Shown here: in pieces, positions 25,626 to 35,790 of the stretch
How the letters are laid out: each line of letters starts with the position of its first letter
How positions within the stretch are numbered: position 1 is the stretch's first letter
From: Maledivibacter halophilus
GTDB taxonomy: Bacteria > Bacillota > Clostridia > Peptostreptococcales > Caminicellaceae
DNA length: 64,000 nt
Direction: 5' to 3'
NCBI RefSeq assembly: GCF_900167445.1
Contig: NZ_FUZT01000015.1
Location: 1 to 64,000 of the forward strand
Program-made: the position numbers and the translations under genes
The notes under the pieces: model-generated
The model's input: the letters and a program-made list of their open reading frames with translations, nothing else
What the model was told of the DNA's origin: nothing
Database searches by the model: none

Positions 25626-25976
25626 ATGGAGAATATAAATAAATTTAAAAATAGATTAAAAAATCTTAGAAAAGAAAAAGATTTAACTCAAAAAGATTTA
25701 GCAAATAAGCTAGGAATAGTTAGAACTGCTGTAGCTAATTATGAAACTGGAAGAACTATACCTGATTCACAAACACTTTTAATTATAGCGGACATATTAG
25801 ACACTACTACTGACTACCTCCTAGGCAGAACTGACGTAAGAAATCCTGAAAAACCTAAAATTGAAACTAAAGCTTTTCATACTATAGATACGGACGGACT
25901 TCCTGATGAGGCTATTAGGCAGGTTGAGGAATATGTTGAGCTTATTAAGTTGAAATATAAACAAGATAAAAAATAA
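25626..25976 (+). CDS. Xre-family repressor
   Basis: 116 residues. The N-terminal HTH (KEKDLTQKDLANKLGIVRTA, then VANYETGRTIPDSQTLLIIA) runs into the common TTDYLLGRTD end of HTH_3 repressors. The C-terminal part ends EYVELIKLKYKQDKK, a helical dimerisation region. AGGAGG lies 6 bp before the ATG. It has no peptidase domain, so it would not be cleaved directly by RecA. It is the likely maintenance repressor for the leftward promoter. Confidence 0.88.
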   Translation: MENINKFKNRLKNLRKEKDLTQKDLANKLGIVRTAVANYETGRTIPDSQTLLIIADILDTTTDYLLGRTDVRNPEKPKIETKAFHTIDTDGLPDEAIRQVEEYVELIKLKYKQDKK

Positions 25977-25987
25977 AATAAGTAATA

Positions 25988-26024
25988 CTACAGCCCAAAT
26001 TCTTTTGGATTTGGGTGTTTTTTA
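25988..26024 (+). terminator. Terminator after the Xre repressor gene
   Basis: CAGCCCAAATTC...GGATTTGGGTG stem followed by TTTTTT, 13 bp after the stop. Confidence 0.8.
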
Positions 26025-26250
26025 AGGGTCGTGTTATTAAATTTTTTTTATATTAAACTATTAACAAAATTTCAAATCTAATAGATAACCTTATTACTAC
26101 GCTTTAAAATTACTCTAGAAAAATAATCAGGGCTCTTTTTTATATTTATTTTTCAAAGAACATATGAAAATCATAGCATATAGCCTTTAGAATTGTCTAT
26201 GTATCTATTATTTTACGTTTACACATAGATGATGATATTCCATTTTTAAA

Positions 26251-26293
26251 AAAAGCCAAATTCTTAGATAAGAACTTGGCTTTTTCTTTTTTG
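26251..26293. terminator. Bidirectional terminator at the end of the restriction operon
   Basis: AAAAGCCAAATTCTTA...TAAGAACTTGGCTTTTT forms a long stem with A tract on one side and T tract on the other. It lies 25 bp past the stop of the leftward restriction subunit gene. Confidence 0.8.
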
Positions 26294-26317
26294 AATTTTT
26301 TTTAGTTATATAAATTA

Positions 26318-28924
26318 CTATATAACATAGCCTTTCATTATTTCACTAGATGGATACATCTTATATATCATATTACTTTCAGCTGCTATTTCATCTGCCG
26401 CTCTCTTTTTAGCTATGACAACCTCATCATCTATCTTATTATCACCTTTTACTTCTATTATCTCGTATGACCCATCATCTAATTTAGCAATGAAATCAGG
26501 GTAATAATTTCTTAATGTATTTGTTTGAGGATCCGCATATTGAATATAAAAACCATTTTGAGAACTTGTAAACATCCCTGTGAAATATATTTCTTTCACT
26601 TTATCACTCTTAATATATTGCCAGAATAATTCTTTCTCTGGTTTTGAATCAAAACAGTAATTATCAGCATGAAAACTCTTATTTTTATATTTAATAGCAT
26701 CTGAATCCTGATACGACACTAATAAGTTTGGCTCAACTTTATATCTATAATGATCTTCTTTTTCCGGACTTTTCAATAGTATAACCTGTACATCCTCTGT
26801 TATAATATTATACTCAACACTGTACAAATGATTAAATAATGTTGGAATCAAATGATCATATACTAACTCATTAAAATCATTTACCTTTTGAATTATTTGA
26901 TCAATACTATCTATAGAATTAGTTAGTAGTCTATCAATTCTAATACTGCTTATATTCATATATCTCGCTATTTCTGAAACTAAAAGAATTTTACTATATT
27001 TTCTCTTAAGCTTAACCTCGTTAGCTTCAATTGATTTTGTCGATATAGAATCGGATAAATTTCTTTTTTCATGAATATATGTTAAGTACTTATTATAATC
27101 TAGTTCTTCTAACTGAAAATCTATCTCCCCAACGTCTTTCTTTTCTATAACACTGTATTTATGCTTCACACGTTTTAACTTCAGCTTTCGTGGAGGCGGT
27201 ACTGGTCTTACTTCTACTTCAACTTTTTTCTTAGTATTACTTTGATTATTTATATCATTAATACTTAGTCTAAAGTTTTGTTCTAGCTCTGTTTCTAATA
27301 CATCCATATTTTCTTTTGATAAGAAAACACTTGCATGTTGTTGTTCATCAGTTATCTTTCTAAGGCACCTCATTGTCGCTTGTAAAACAAATACTTTTGA
27401 TTTTGGGCTTCTAAATAATGCAACACTAAACAAAGATCTACAATTCCATCCTTCTCTTCCTTTGTTTACTAATAATATAAACTGTTTATCAGCACCTTCT
27501 GTACCGGGTTTGTCAAGATTATTAAAGTGTCTAATATCATCACTCTTAGTTATAGTAGTATCCCCTACATTAACAAGAATTTTAGATTGTGGAATTCCTA
27601 ATTCACTTAAAATTTTTTCAACAGTAGGCCGTATATCATCAGCTACTTCTTCAATTTTAGATCCAAAGATAGCCATTTTAGGTAATAACCCTTCATATCT
27701 ATTTTCACCATAAGTTTCCCAAAACTCTTTTATTGCACTTCTAAGAAATTCTTCATTTTTTACATTTTCATATCCTTTAATACCTACAGTTTTTAAATAC
27801 TCATTCCCTATTGCTTCTCTTAATGAGTATGCATAAACGACTTCTGGCAAGACTATATTCTTAACATAAGGTGTTCCTGTATAATTATAACATGCAACCA
27901 CCTGAGTACCTCTTGCATCTAAACTTTTTCCCAGCTCGTTTATAGTAGTTCTTAGACTAGTTTTCTGACTGTTTTTCATCAATGCTTTTTCAAGATCTTT
28001 TCCAAACATGTGATGTGCCTCATCAACGTATATCCCTAACTGCCTAAGCCTAGTAAGTTTTTCAAATCTTTGATTTAATAACATCTCACCTTCATTTTCT
28101 ATTTCGTCAAAATCATACAACTCTCCCATCATTTCACCTAAAGGCGATGTACCATATTTTTGCGATTCATTTAGCTTTAACAACTTATCCATTGGTGTTT
28201 CTTTCTTGTGTTTTTTCTTCAATATAATTTTTTGTGTATTTGAAATAATCACATTGAAATCAGAATTGTCTAAAGTATTAAGTGTAATGTCTGTATCATC
28301 AAGAAAATGAAATTTAATATTTGCATCTAATACACTTGCATATTCTTTTGGAATTACTTTCGTTTTGTCAAAATCAAGTATTTCTTTGAGTGATTCTAGA
28401 ACAGTTTTATCAGGAGCAAAAACAATAGCATTATGACAAAATCTTTCATCCTTAGGATATTTATTTGCTAATAAAAATTCATAGAATATACATGTGGCCA
28501 TTAATAATGTTTTACCAAGTCCCATAGTTAATGCAAATATATAATTAGGATAAATCTCACTATTTTTTTTCATTAATTTAAATAACTTTCTTGTCTCATC
28601 TTTTTGAGCTTGTAAATCAAACATACTCACTTGGTCTCGATCATTAGTATAATATGAAGCTTGTGAAAAAGGTTCCTTCTTATTTAACCAATCATCAAAT
28701 ATCTGATATATTTGCTTATTATCCATAAACTCTTTCATAAATATATACACTTCTAATGCTTCAAATTGTGGTTTTCGAAGAAACGCATCTGTATTAATTT
28801 CTTTATTGTTATAATCAAGAAATTTCTTAGATATACCTTTATAATTTCTTCTGATCTTACCTCTATTTGAATCATAAAAGAACCATAAGGCCTCAAAAAA
28901 TGAAAACATTAATTCATTAGCCAT
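26318..28924 (-). CDS. Type III restriction enzyme Res-like subunit (helicase plus endonuclease)
   Basis: 868 residues. Superfamily 2 helicase motifs are visible: Walker A TMGLGKT (133-139), DEAH box (YVDEAHHMFG, about 300), motif III-like YNYTGTPYV, and motif VI-like LQATMRCLR. The C-terminus holds a PD-(D/E)xK nuclease: PDF (about 812-820) then EIIEVKG. This is the order in type III Res subunits, which track DNA and cut after two convergent sites meet. The gene starts 2 bp after the stop of the methylase gene. It differs from EcoP1-type proteins in having a long N-terminal segment before the helicase. Confidence 0.88.
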   Translation of the reverse strand: MANELMFSFFEALWFFYDSNRGKIRRNYKGISKKFLDYNNKEINTDAFLRKPQFEALEVYIFMKEFMDNKQIYQIFDDWLNKKEPFSQASYYTNDRDQVSMFDLQAQKDETRKLFKLMKKNSEIYPNYIFALTMGLGKTLLMATCIFYEFLLANKYPKDERFCHNAIVFAPDKTVLESLKEILDFDKTKVIPKEYASVLDANIKFHFLDDTDITLNTLDNSDFNVIISNTQKIILKKKHKKETPMDKLLKLNESQKYGTSPLGEMMGELYDFDEIENEGEMLLNQRFEKLTRLRQLGIYVDEAHHMFGKDLEKALMKNSQKTSLRTTINELGKSLDARGTQVVACYNYTGTPYVKNIVLPEVVYAYSLREAIGNEYLKTVGIKGYENVKNEEFLRSAIKEFWETYGENRYEGLLPKMAIFGSKIEEVADDIRPTVEKILSELGIPQSKILVNVGDTTITKSDDIRHFNNLDKPGTEGADKQFILLVNKGREGWNCRSLFSVALFRSPKSKVFVLQATMRCLRKITDEQQHASVFLSKENMDVLETELEQNFRLSINDINNQSNTKKKVEVEVRPVPPPRKLKLKRVKHKYSVIEKKDVGEIDFQLEELDYNKYLTYIHEKRNLSDSISTKSIEANEVKLKRKYSKILLVSEIARYMNISSIRIDRLLTNSIDSIDQIIQKVNDFNELVYDHLIPTLFNHLYSVEYNIITEDVQVILLKSPEKEDHYRYKVEPNLLVSYQDSDAIKYKNKSFHADNYCFDSKPEKELFWQYIKSDKVKEIYFTGMFTSSQNGFYIQYADPQTNTLRNYYPDFIAKLDDGSYEIIEVKGDNKIDDEVVIAKKRAADEIAAESNMIYKMYPSSEIMKGYVI

Positions 28925-28926
28925 AA

Positions 28927-30642
28927 CTATAATTTAACCTCCCACTCTAATGATTCTGACAGTAGATCTGTAATCTTTACTCTTACCGTTCCTGCATCTT
29001 TTGGTATAGAGTATTCTCCATTAACTATTTCGTTTTTTTCAGTGATATCCGTAATAGAAGGTTGCATTACAGCTCCATCATAATTAAAATCTATCATCAC
29101 TGATTCAACTAATTGTCTCCAATCATCCACAAATTCTTTTTGTATACTTAGTTTCTGCAAAAGATTCATCGGGTAAAAATTTACTATCTTCAATATTCCA
29201 TTATCTATTTCAACTTCAATTTCTGAGTCTCTTTTGAGCTCTAAAACACTTTTATCCCTCAATATATCAACTATTTCAATATCTAATTTATAATCACTTA
29301 ACTCTTGTTCTAGAGACACCTTTAAGTCTGGCTCATGGCCCATACACACTAACAATAGTTTCTCAACTGGCTCATTTGTTTTTTCTGCTTTTCTTTTTTC
29401 AAAAGTTTTATATGGAAAATTGGCCTTTAATTCTTCTAAATCAGCTTTCGTAGATATCCTGTTAATTGGCATAATTTTAACCATTCTTCCATCCTTTTCT
29501 CCATCATAAATATTCCTAGAATCTACTGTTTGGATTTCTAATGCCTCAACTAATAATTCTTTAGCCTGTGCAGGATTTCTAAAGAAGTCATAGTTGTTTA
29601 CATTGTATACTTCAAAACCTGTAAAGACGTCGTCTTTATCACTCAATTCTTTTTGTAAGCTTATTAACCTCTTAGTGGTAATTTGAATAGAGCCCATATT
29701 AATATCTGCACCAATAAACTTCCTACCTAATTTCATTGCTATAGCCTGACAGGTACCTGAACCCATAAAACAATCAAAGACTATATCTCCTTCATTAGAT
29801 GAAGCTTTAATAATTCTCTCTAGAAGTTTTTCAGGTTTCTGGGTTGGATATCCTAACATCTCAGATCTAACTCTATCAGTAGTGTATATGTCAGTCCACC
29901 AGTCTTCGACAAGTTTACCACGTTCTTTAAGCTTTTCTATCTTATCAGCGTCTCCATCAGTACTGCCAAATACTTGTCCAGTATTATGAATTCCACTCTT
30001 ATATTCTACAAAGTCCCCATTAAAATTATTATCCTTTGATTTAGAATAAAATAGAATGTTATCATGTTTTCTTGGAAAGGCACCTTTTGGAGCTGATGGG
30101 CCAGTATAACACCAGCTAATTTCATTTCTAAAGTTGTCTATTCCAAAAACCTCATCCATAATACACCTTAAATGATGCACTTTTCTATAATCACAGTGTA
30201 AATAGATACTGCCAGTATCAGATAATAGTTCTCTTAAAAGAATAAGTCTTTCATACATAAATTGTAAATACTCATCGTTACTCCATATATCTGTATATTG
30301 CTTTTCCTCAAAGAAGTTATTGTCATTAGTAATTTTTTTTCCTTTTAATTTGATCTTTTTCTTATAATCTGCTTTACTATCAAAAGGTGGATCGATATAT
30401 ATTAAGTCAATTTTACCTCTATATTCTCTTAACATATGGCTCATAACTTGGAGATTATCACCCCAAAATATCTTGTTCATCCACCCTTCTTTTTCATAGC
30501 CGTAACTTTCTTTTAATTGAGCTGGGAAATACTGTGTTGTTCTATATGGTCTTTTACCTGTCCAGTGTAATTCCGGATATCCTTTAATAGTTTTTTTTGC
30601 TTCAAATTCATAATTTTCAACTTTTAATTGTTCTTGCATCAT
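28927..30642 (-). CDS. Type III-like DNA methyltransferase (Mod), N6-adenine, beta class
   Basis: 571 residues. Motif IV DPPF (84-87) precedes motif I FMGSGT (292-297), with the variable target-recognition region between them, the beta-class order. The DPPF tetrapeptide points to adenine N6 methylation. The C-terminal 200 residues would contact Res. It lies between a UvrD/RecB-like gene (13 bp upstream) and res (2 bp downstream), so the three genes are one operon. The recognition sequence cannot be read from the protein. No simple repeats suggestive of phase variation are seen. Confidence 0.9.
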   Translation of the reverse strand: MMQEQLKVENYEFEAKKTIKGYPELHWTGKRPYRTTQYFPAQLKESYGYEKEGWMNKIFWGDNLQVMSHMLREYRGKIDLIYIDPPFDSKADYKKKIKLKGKKITNDNNFFEEKQYTDIWSNDEYLQFMYERLILLRELLSDTGSIYLHCDYRKVHHLRCIMDEVFGIDNFRNEISWCYTGPSAPKGAFPRKHDNILFYSKSKDNNFNGDFVEYKSGIHNTGQVFGSTDGDADKIEKLKERGKLVEDWWTDIYTTDRVRSEMLGYPTQKPEKLLERIIKASSNEGDIVFDCFMGSGTCQAIAMKLGRKFIGADINMGSIQITTKRLISLQKELSDKDDVFTGFEVYNVNNYDFFRNPAQAKELLVEALEIQTVDSRNIYDGEKDGRMVKIMPINRISTKADLEELKANFPYKTFEKRKAEKTNEPVEKLLLVCMGHEPDLKVSLEQELSDYKLDIEIVDILRDKSVLELKRDSEIEVEIDNGILKIVNFYPMNLLQKLSIQKEFVDDWRQLVESVMIDFNYDGAVMQPSITDITEKNEIVNGEYSIPKDAGTVRVKITDLLSESLEWEVKL

Positions 30643-30655
30643 TTAAACCTCCTTA

Positions 30656-33538
30656 TCATTTTTTGCAATAATATCTCATGTCACAATTTGAGCATAAAAC
30701 TTCAGACTGAGATAATTTAGTAAAGTCCTTTGACTGTATTTTTCCTACAATCTTATCAAACTCTTCAATCGTTTTATCTATAGATTTGCTGTTCTTAGGA
30801 AAAGAAATCACTGGAACTCCATCTTTCTCACCTGTATAATACAAATTTAACTTACTTACTTTTTCTCCAAATCTCTCTTCAATTATATGTGCATATACTT
30901 CCAACTGCCTCCTATACCTTTCAATTTTTTCTTTATCTCTGAATAAATCTGGCTTTTTCTCTGCTTTGAAATCAATAATTTCTAAAGTATTATTATCTCC
31001 TCTTACTAAATCTACAGTACCTTCTAAAATATAATCTTCTTTTACAAGGCTAATTTCAACCTCAGCTTCTCTAATTTTATCCCATAATTCTGCATTCCTA
31101 AGGGTATATCTAATCACTTGATTCAGTGCCGATTTTTGCTGGGATTCACCCAGATAAGTTCTTTCTTTTTTTACTAAATAGTTATAATTATTGTTAAACC
31201 ATTCTGTTATCTTATCTTTAGTAATAAGTTTTTCTTCTTTCCTCAAGACTGCCTTATGAATATCTTCTATAGTTTGATGAACTAATGTACCAAAAAATGT
31301 AGCCCCCATCCTTACAGGTGTAAATCCTATCTCCTTAAAAAATTTATATTGTAAAGCACAGTTTTCATAAAGTAGTATGTGAGATGTAAATGAATAATTT
31401 GATTTTAGATTAACATCTTTTACATTATCAAATTCAAATTCACTAAAATCATAATCTAAATCCGATAACTCTGTAAGAGATTTATATGTCTTGTCAAAAT
31501 ATTTACTCGGCTCTTTTCCTCTACCTTCCTTTACATTTGCAGTCAATATTAACAAATTTTGCGCCCTTGAAAAAGCTGTATAATATAATCTCCAAAAATC
31601 ATAATATTTAATACTATCCTTATGTTCAAATGAAGTCCTGTGAAAGTATTTAGTCTCTAACAAATCTAGTAAGTCATCATTATTTTTTCTTGGGGTTGAA
31701 TTTAAAGACCCTACTACTACTATAGGGAACTCCAACCCCTTTGATTGATGTATAGTTAAAAATGATACACATCCACTTGGAGCATATTCAGTATCATCTT
31801 CAAACTCCTTTATACCACCATCAATTAAAAATTTCAAATACATATTGAACAAAAGCTCTGTATTCTTATCAATACTTTTAGGGGTTAATACAGAAATGTT
31901 ATGCAAGTATTCATATTTTGCTACCATATTTAGAAATATAGATAAATTTCGTAAAGGTCTTAAGTCTGCAACTCCTTTAGATAAATCATCATCCAAGTAA
32001 CTACGAAATGGTTCAAATTGAAATAATTGATAAATCAATCCTGAATATGCATAATCCATATTAGAATTACCGCTTAAATGTTCATAGGCTCGATGTTTAA
32101 TCCAAGTCTTTAAATTGTCATTCTTACTCTCTCTTAAATAATTATTAAATAACAAGAGGCATGATATATAATATCTATTATGCTTTTCTCCTAAGTAGGT
32201 AAACTCATTTAGATTTAGTTTGTTTACATATAATGGGAATGTAGCGATTATTGCTCCAATGATAAGTTTAAGTTCTTTTCTATCAAAGAACATCTCAGAC
32301 CTAGGTGAATAAACTCTTATATTATTTTTTTCTAAAAATCTAGAAAGTTTGATTACTCTTTCATTTTTTACTGATCTAAATAAAAAAGCTATTTGATTTA
32401 AATCAGTTATTTTTTTTGATTCCATTAATTTTTTGATAGTTTTTAAAATTTCAGTTTGCCATTCACTCTCTAACTCATCACTACTTACTTTCAATACACT
32501 TTCTACATCCTTTAGCCCTTCACGTCCAGGTATAATTTTTTTACTATATCTATATTTACCCCAGTGAAATTTGAATCTAGTACCATATGTAATATCCATC
32601 CATTTATTATAAAAGTCAATAATTTTTTTCTCTGAACGATAGTTTTTTACTAAGCTAATTTGTTTACACATACCTTTGGTAAACTTATTAGGAAATTCAA
32701 AAATATTCCTAATCGTTGCTCCTCTAAATCGATACAGACCTTGGTCATCATCGCCAACCACACAAATATTATTATGAGTTGAGCAAATTTTGAATATAAT
32801 CTGTTCCTGAATATAATTTGTATCTTGATACTCATCAATCATTAAATACTTAATCTGGTTCTGTATTTTACTTAAAACTGATGTCTCTCTCATTAATAAA
32901 TTAAAAGCTTCTAGTTGAATAGTTGAGAAATCTAATAAGTTTTCTTCTTCTGTCAACTGATTGTATATATCCATTACTTCTCTCAAAGCCTTAATGGATT
33001 CATTTTCATCGTTTATAAATTTTTCATAGTCAAGCAGCTCTTCATTTACCGTACTAATGTATTTGATTAATTTTGCTGATTGTCTCCATGTTCCTTTTTC
33101 ATTTCCCATCAATAAATTAAAATTCTCAACTTCTCTAAACTTTGAGATATTTTGAAAAATTGTATATTGTTGTTCAAATCGATCTAGTAATCGGAAATTC
33201 TTTTTTAGTCGTGTATATTCAATATTATCTTTTATAATTCTCATACAAATTGAATGGAATGTACCTATATACATTTCATTTACATTTATTTTTATATTCG
33301 CTTTTATTAATTCATTAGATATTCTCGTTAGTATCTCTTTAGCTGCTTTCTCAGTAAATGTAGCTATCATTATATTATTGGGTTCCACATTTTTTTCAAC
33401 AATCAAATACATGGCTCTCTTAACCAATGTAAAAGTTTTTCCAGTTCCAGGACCTGCTATTATAAGAAGAGGTCCTTCAGTTGTTATTATTGCTTCAATC
33501 TGCTCCTTATTTGCACTACCATACTTAAATTTGCTCAT
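30656..33538 (-). CDS. UvrD/PcrA-like helicase fused to a RecB/Cas4-type nuclease
   Basis: 960 residues. SF1A helicase motifs: Walker A AGPGTGKT (28-35), motif II LMIDEYQDTN, motif III GDDDQGLYRFRGA, motif V TIHQSKGLEFP, motif VI YTAFSRAQ. The C-terminal 200 residues carry a RecB-family nuclease core (EIIDFKAEKKP) and a Cas4/AddB-like four-cysteine iron-sulfur pattern (NC at YENCALQYKF, then CSNCDMRYYC). ATG at 33538 is preceded by AAGGTGG; a GTG 12 bp earlier is inside that site. It is first in the operon with mod and res. DNA end processing coupled to restriction is inferred. Confidence 0.88.
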   Translation of the reverse strand: MSKFKYGSANKEQIEAIITTEGPLLIIAGPGTGKTFTLVKRAMYLIVEKNVEPNNIMIATFTEKAAKEILTRISNELIKANIKINVNEMYIGTFHSICMRIIKDNIEYTRLKKNFRLLDRFEQQYTIFQNISKFREVENFNLLMGNEKGTWRQSAKLIKYISTVNEELLDYEKFINDENESIKALREVMDIYNQLTEEENLLDFSTIQLEAFNLLMRETSVLSKIQNQIKYLMIDEYQDTNYIQEQIIFKICSTHNNICVVGDDDQGLYRFRGATIRNIFEFPNKFTKGMCKQISLVKNYRSEKKIIDFYNKWMDITYGTRFKFHWGKYRYSKKIIPGREGLKDVESVLKVSSDELESEWQTEILKTIKKLMESKKITDLNQIAFLFRSVKNERVIKLSRFLEKNNIRVYSPRSEMFFDRKELKLIIGAIIATFPLYVNKLNLNEFTYLGEKHNRYYISCLLLFNNYLRESKNDNLKTWIKHRAYEHLSGNSNMDYAYSGLIYQLFQFEPFRSYLDDDLSKGVADLRPLRNLSIFLNMVAKYEYLHNISVLTPKSIDKNTELLFNMYLKFLIDGGIKEFEDDTEYAPSGCVSFLTIHQSKGLEFPIVVVGSLNSTPRKNNDDLLDLLETKYFHRTSFEHKDSIKYYDFWRLYYTAFSRAQNLLILTANVKEGRGKEPSKYFDKTYKSLTELSDLDYDFSEFEFDNVKDVNLKSNYSFTSHILLYENCALQYKFFKEIGFTPVRMGATFFGTLVHQTIEDIHKAVLRKEEKLITKDKITEWFNNNYNYLVKKERTYLGESQQKSALNQVIRYTLRNAELWDKIREAEVEISLVKEDYILEGTVDLVRGDNNTLEIIDFKAEKKPDLFRDKEKIERYRRQLEVYAHIIEERFGEKVSKLNLYYTGEKDGVPVISFPKNSKSIDKTIEEFDKIVGKIQSKDFTKLSQSEVLCSNCDMRYYCKK

Positions 33539-34194
33539 CCACAATACCACCTTACTATAATATGAGTACTTTTATCAACATCATAAAATCAGACCATTTA
33601 TAAAGAACACTGAATATGGTTTTGTGTATCTGATATATAGATTTCTAGTAGGTCTTATTTGAAGTTTTGTTAACTATATTATTTGTGAAATAAGGATATA
33701 TCATCGATACACTATCTCCCACAAATATTCCATACAACTACACAAAAATCCTTCTTTTTTCGCGTAATTATATGTATTGGACAAATAGTAGAACCTCCTC
33801 AAATAAAAACTCCCTCGAACTTAATCTGAGGAACCATATTATACACTATTTAATTCACTCATAATTCCTTAAAACTCTTAAAATCAATCTATTTCTTCTC
33901 TATCAACACGACAGTCTCCACAGCGGTGCATGAGGGAATATATCAATAAAAAACCACCGTTATATTGATACGGTTGACCATATCATAAATAATCATTAAT
34001 ATATATTTCATTGTTAACTTTTCAAAAATATTAAATTTGCATTTCTACATATATTTCCATTTTCCTTGCTAGAATACAATTTTCATTTATTTGTTTACAA
34101 ACTAAACTATCTCTTTCGACAAAATTTGATATTAATTGCATTCAAATTATCCTATAATAGTTATGTATCAATATATATTTAAGGAGGTTTTTTT
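33539..34194. other. Intergenic region between divergent cargo operons
   Basis: About 650 bp, very AT-rich, with no convincing reading frame. Near its right end a TATAAT (34153-34158) and AAGGAGG precede the rightward gene at 34195. A leftward promoter for the restriction operon must lie near 33550-33600 but no clear consensus was found. No RNA structure was recognised. Confidence 0.5.
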
Positions 34195-35487
34195 ATGAGC
34201 AATTTATTTCTAATAATGTTTTTAGTATCTTTTGTTGCAATTGTAGCAGGAGTTATAAAACCCTCTCTTGCCATTATTAGATGGGGAGAAAAAAGAAACA
34301 GAAAAAAAGTCTTTGTTACATATGGATTATTACTTGTAGTAGCTTTTTCATTATTAACCATTACTGGCTGTACTGCAGATGAGGCAAATGCTAATAGTAA
34401 TATTTCTGACTCTGAAAATCAAGAGCAAAACATATCTACTAATGAACAAAATAATACTAATACTCCTTCCGTAGAAGGAAATATGGAAGTTCATTTTCTT
34501 GATGTAGGCCAAGCTGACTCTATACTTATAAAGGCTCCTACAGGTGAAAATATGCTTATTGATGCTGGGAATAATGGAGATAGCGACCTAGTATACTCAT
34601 ATTTAAAAGAACAAAATGTTGAAAGGTTAAATGCTGTTATAGGCACTCATCCCCATGAGGATCATATTGGAAGTTTAGATACTGTTATAAATAATTTTAG
34701 TGTAGAAAAAGTTTATATGCCTAAAGCTTCATCTAATACTAAAACGTTCAAAGACGTTCTAACTTCTATCAAAAACAAGGGACTTAAAGTAACCACCCCT
34801 ACTCCTGGAGATACTTTTAATTTAGGTGAAGCCAAATGTACTATACTAGCCCCTAATAGCAGTGATTATGATGATACTAATAATTACTCTATTGTTTTAA
34901 AAGTACAATATGGTAATAACTCTTTCCTTTTCACTGGTGATGCTGAAGACGTATCAGAAAATGAAATGTTATCAAAAGGATATGATTTAAAAGCTGATGT
35001 TCTTAAGGCTGGCCATCATGGAAGTGAAAGCTCCACTACTGAATCCTTTTTAAAAGTAGCATCTCCTAAACATGCTGTTATTTGTGTAGGCAAAGATAAT
35101 AAATACGGCCATCCAGATAATGTTGTCTTAGAAAGATTGAAAAGCAATAATATAAATGTATATAGGACTGATGAATCAGGTACAATTGTGGTTACATCAG
35201 ATGGACAAAATATTACTATTGATAAAAATGCTTCTGTTATAAAAGTTAATGCTCCACCGGTAGAAAATGTTGAAACTAAAGATATTCAAACAACTAATGA
35301 AGAAAAAGTACAAGAGCCAGAACCAGCTCCAACTAACAATGAAATAACCGTATATATCACTAATACCGGCTCCAAGTATCATTTAGGTGATTGCGGTTCT
35401 CTTAAAAAGAGTAAGATTCCTATTTCTCTTGAAGATGCTAAAAATCAAGGATATGGACCATGTGGTAGATGTCATCCCCCACAATAG
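34195..35487 (+). CDS. ComEC-like metallo-beta-lactamase-fold protein, secreted or anchored
   Basis: 430 residues. Two N-terminal hydrophobic helices (about 3-25 and 42-60, the second ending LLTITGC, lipobox-like) and a Ser/Asn linker precede a metallo-beta-lactamase domain (about 95-345). HFLDVGQADSILI, the metal motif THPHEDHIGS, FTGDAED, and GHHGSESST are all visible. These match the detached C-terminal domain of ComEC found as stand-alone proteins, which are thought to degrade DNA outside the membrane. The last 45 residues (YHLGDCGSLKKS, then GYGPCGRCHPP) form a cysteine module seen at the ends of such proteins. AAGGAGG lies before the ATG. It is followed by DUF3006. Confidence 0.85.
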   Translation: MSNLFLIMFLVSFVAIVAGVIKPSLAIIRWGEKRNRKKVFVTYGLLLVVAFSLLTITGCTADEANANSNISDSENQEQNISTNEQNNTNTPSVEGNMEVHFLDVGQADSILIKAPTGENMLIDAGNNGDSDLVYSYLKEQNVERLNAVIGTHPHEDHIGSLDTVINNFSVEKVYMPKASSNTKTFKDVLTSIKNKGLKVTTPTPGDTFNLGEAKCTILAPNSSDYDDTNNYSIVLKVQYGNNSFLFTGDAEDVSENEMLSKGYDLKADVLKAGHHGSESSTTESFLKVASPKHAVICVGKDNKYGHPDNVVLERLKSNNINVYRTDESGTIVVTSDGQNITIDKNASVIKVNAPPVENVETKDIQTTNEEKVQEPEPAPTNNEITVYITNTGSKYHLGDCGSLKKSKIPISLEDAKNQGYGPCGRCHPPQ

Positions 35488-35504
35488 GAAGGAGGGAATC
35501 ACTG

Positions 35505-35717
35505 TTGAAGCTTGTAATAGATAGGTTTGAAGGAGATTATGCTGTCTGTGAGAAAGAAGATAGGATTATGATTGATATTGAAAAATCAAAACTACCTTCT
35601 GATGCTAAAGAAGGAGATGTAATTGTTTTAATAGATGGTAAATATTCAATTGACTTGGAAGAAACAAATAAAAGGAAAAAAGAGATTGAAAAGTTGATAG
35701 ATGATTTATGGGAATAG
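35505..35717 (+). CDS. DUF3006 family protein
   Basis: 70 residues, LKLVIDRFEGDYAVCEKEDR then IDIEKSKLPSDAKEGDVIV: the compact beta barrel pattern of DUF3006. A TTG at 35505 has AAGGAGGG 8 bp upstream; an earlier in-frame ATG lies within the previous gene. DUF3006 genes are commonly found next to ComEC-like hydrolases, as here (stop to start 17 bp). Function unknown; likely a partner or metal-site accessory. Confidence 0.85.
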   Translation: MKLVIDRFEGDYAVCEKEDRIMIDIEKSKLPSDAKEGDVIVLIDGKYSIDLEETNKRKKEIEKLIDDLWE

Positions 35718-35737
35718 GTTAATGATTTATATATTTA

Positions 35738-35790
35738 AAAACTCCTTTCTAGTTTAATTTGACAGTTCTTACTGGAAAGGAGTTTTTTTA
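35738..35790 (+). terminator. Terminator after DUF3006
   Basis: AAACTCCTTTC...GAAAGGAGTTT stem followed by a seven-T run, about 20 bp after the stop. Confidence 0.8.
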
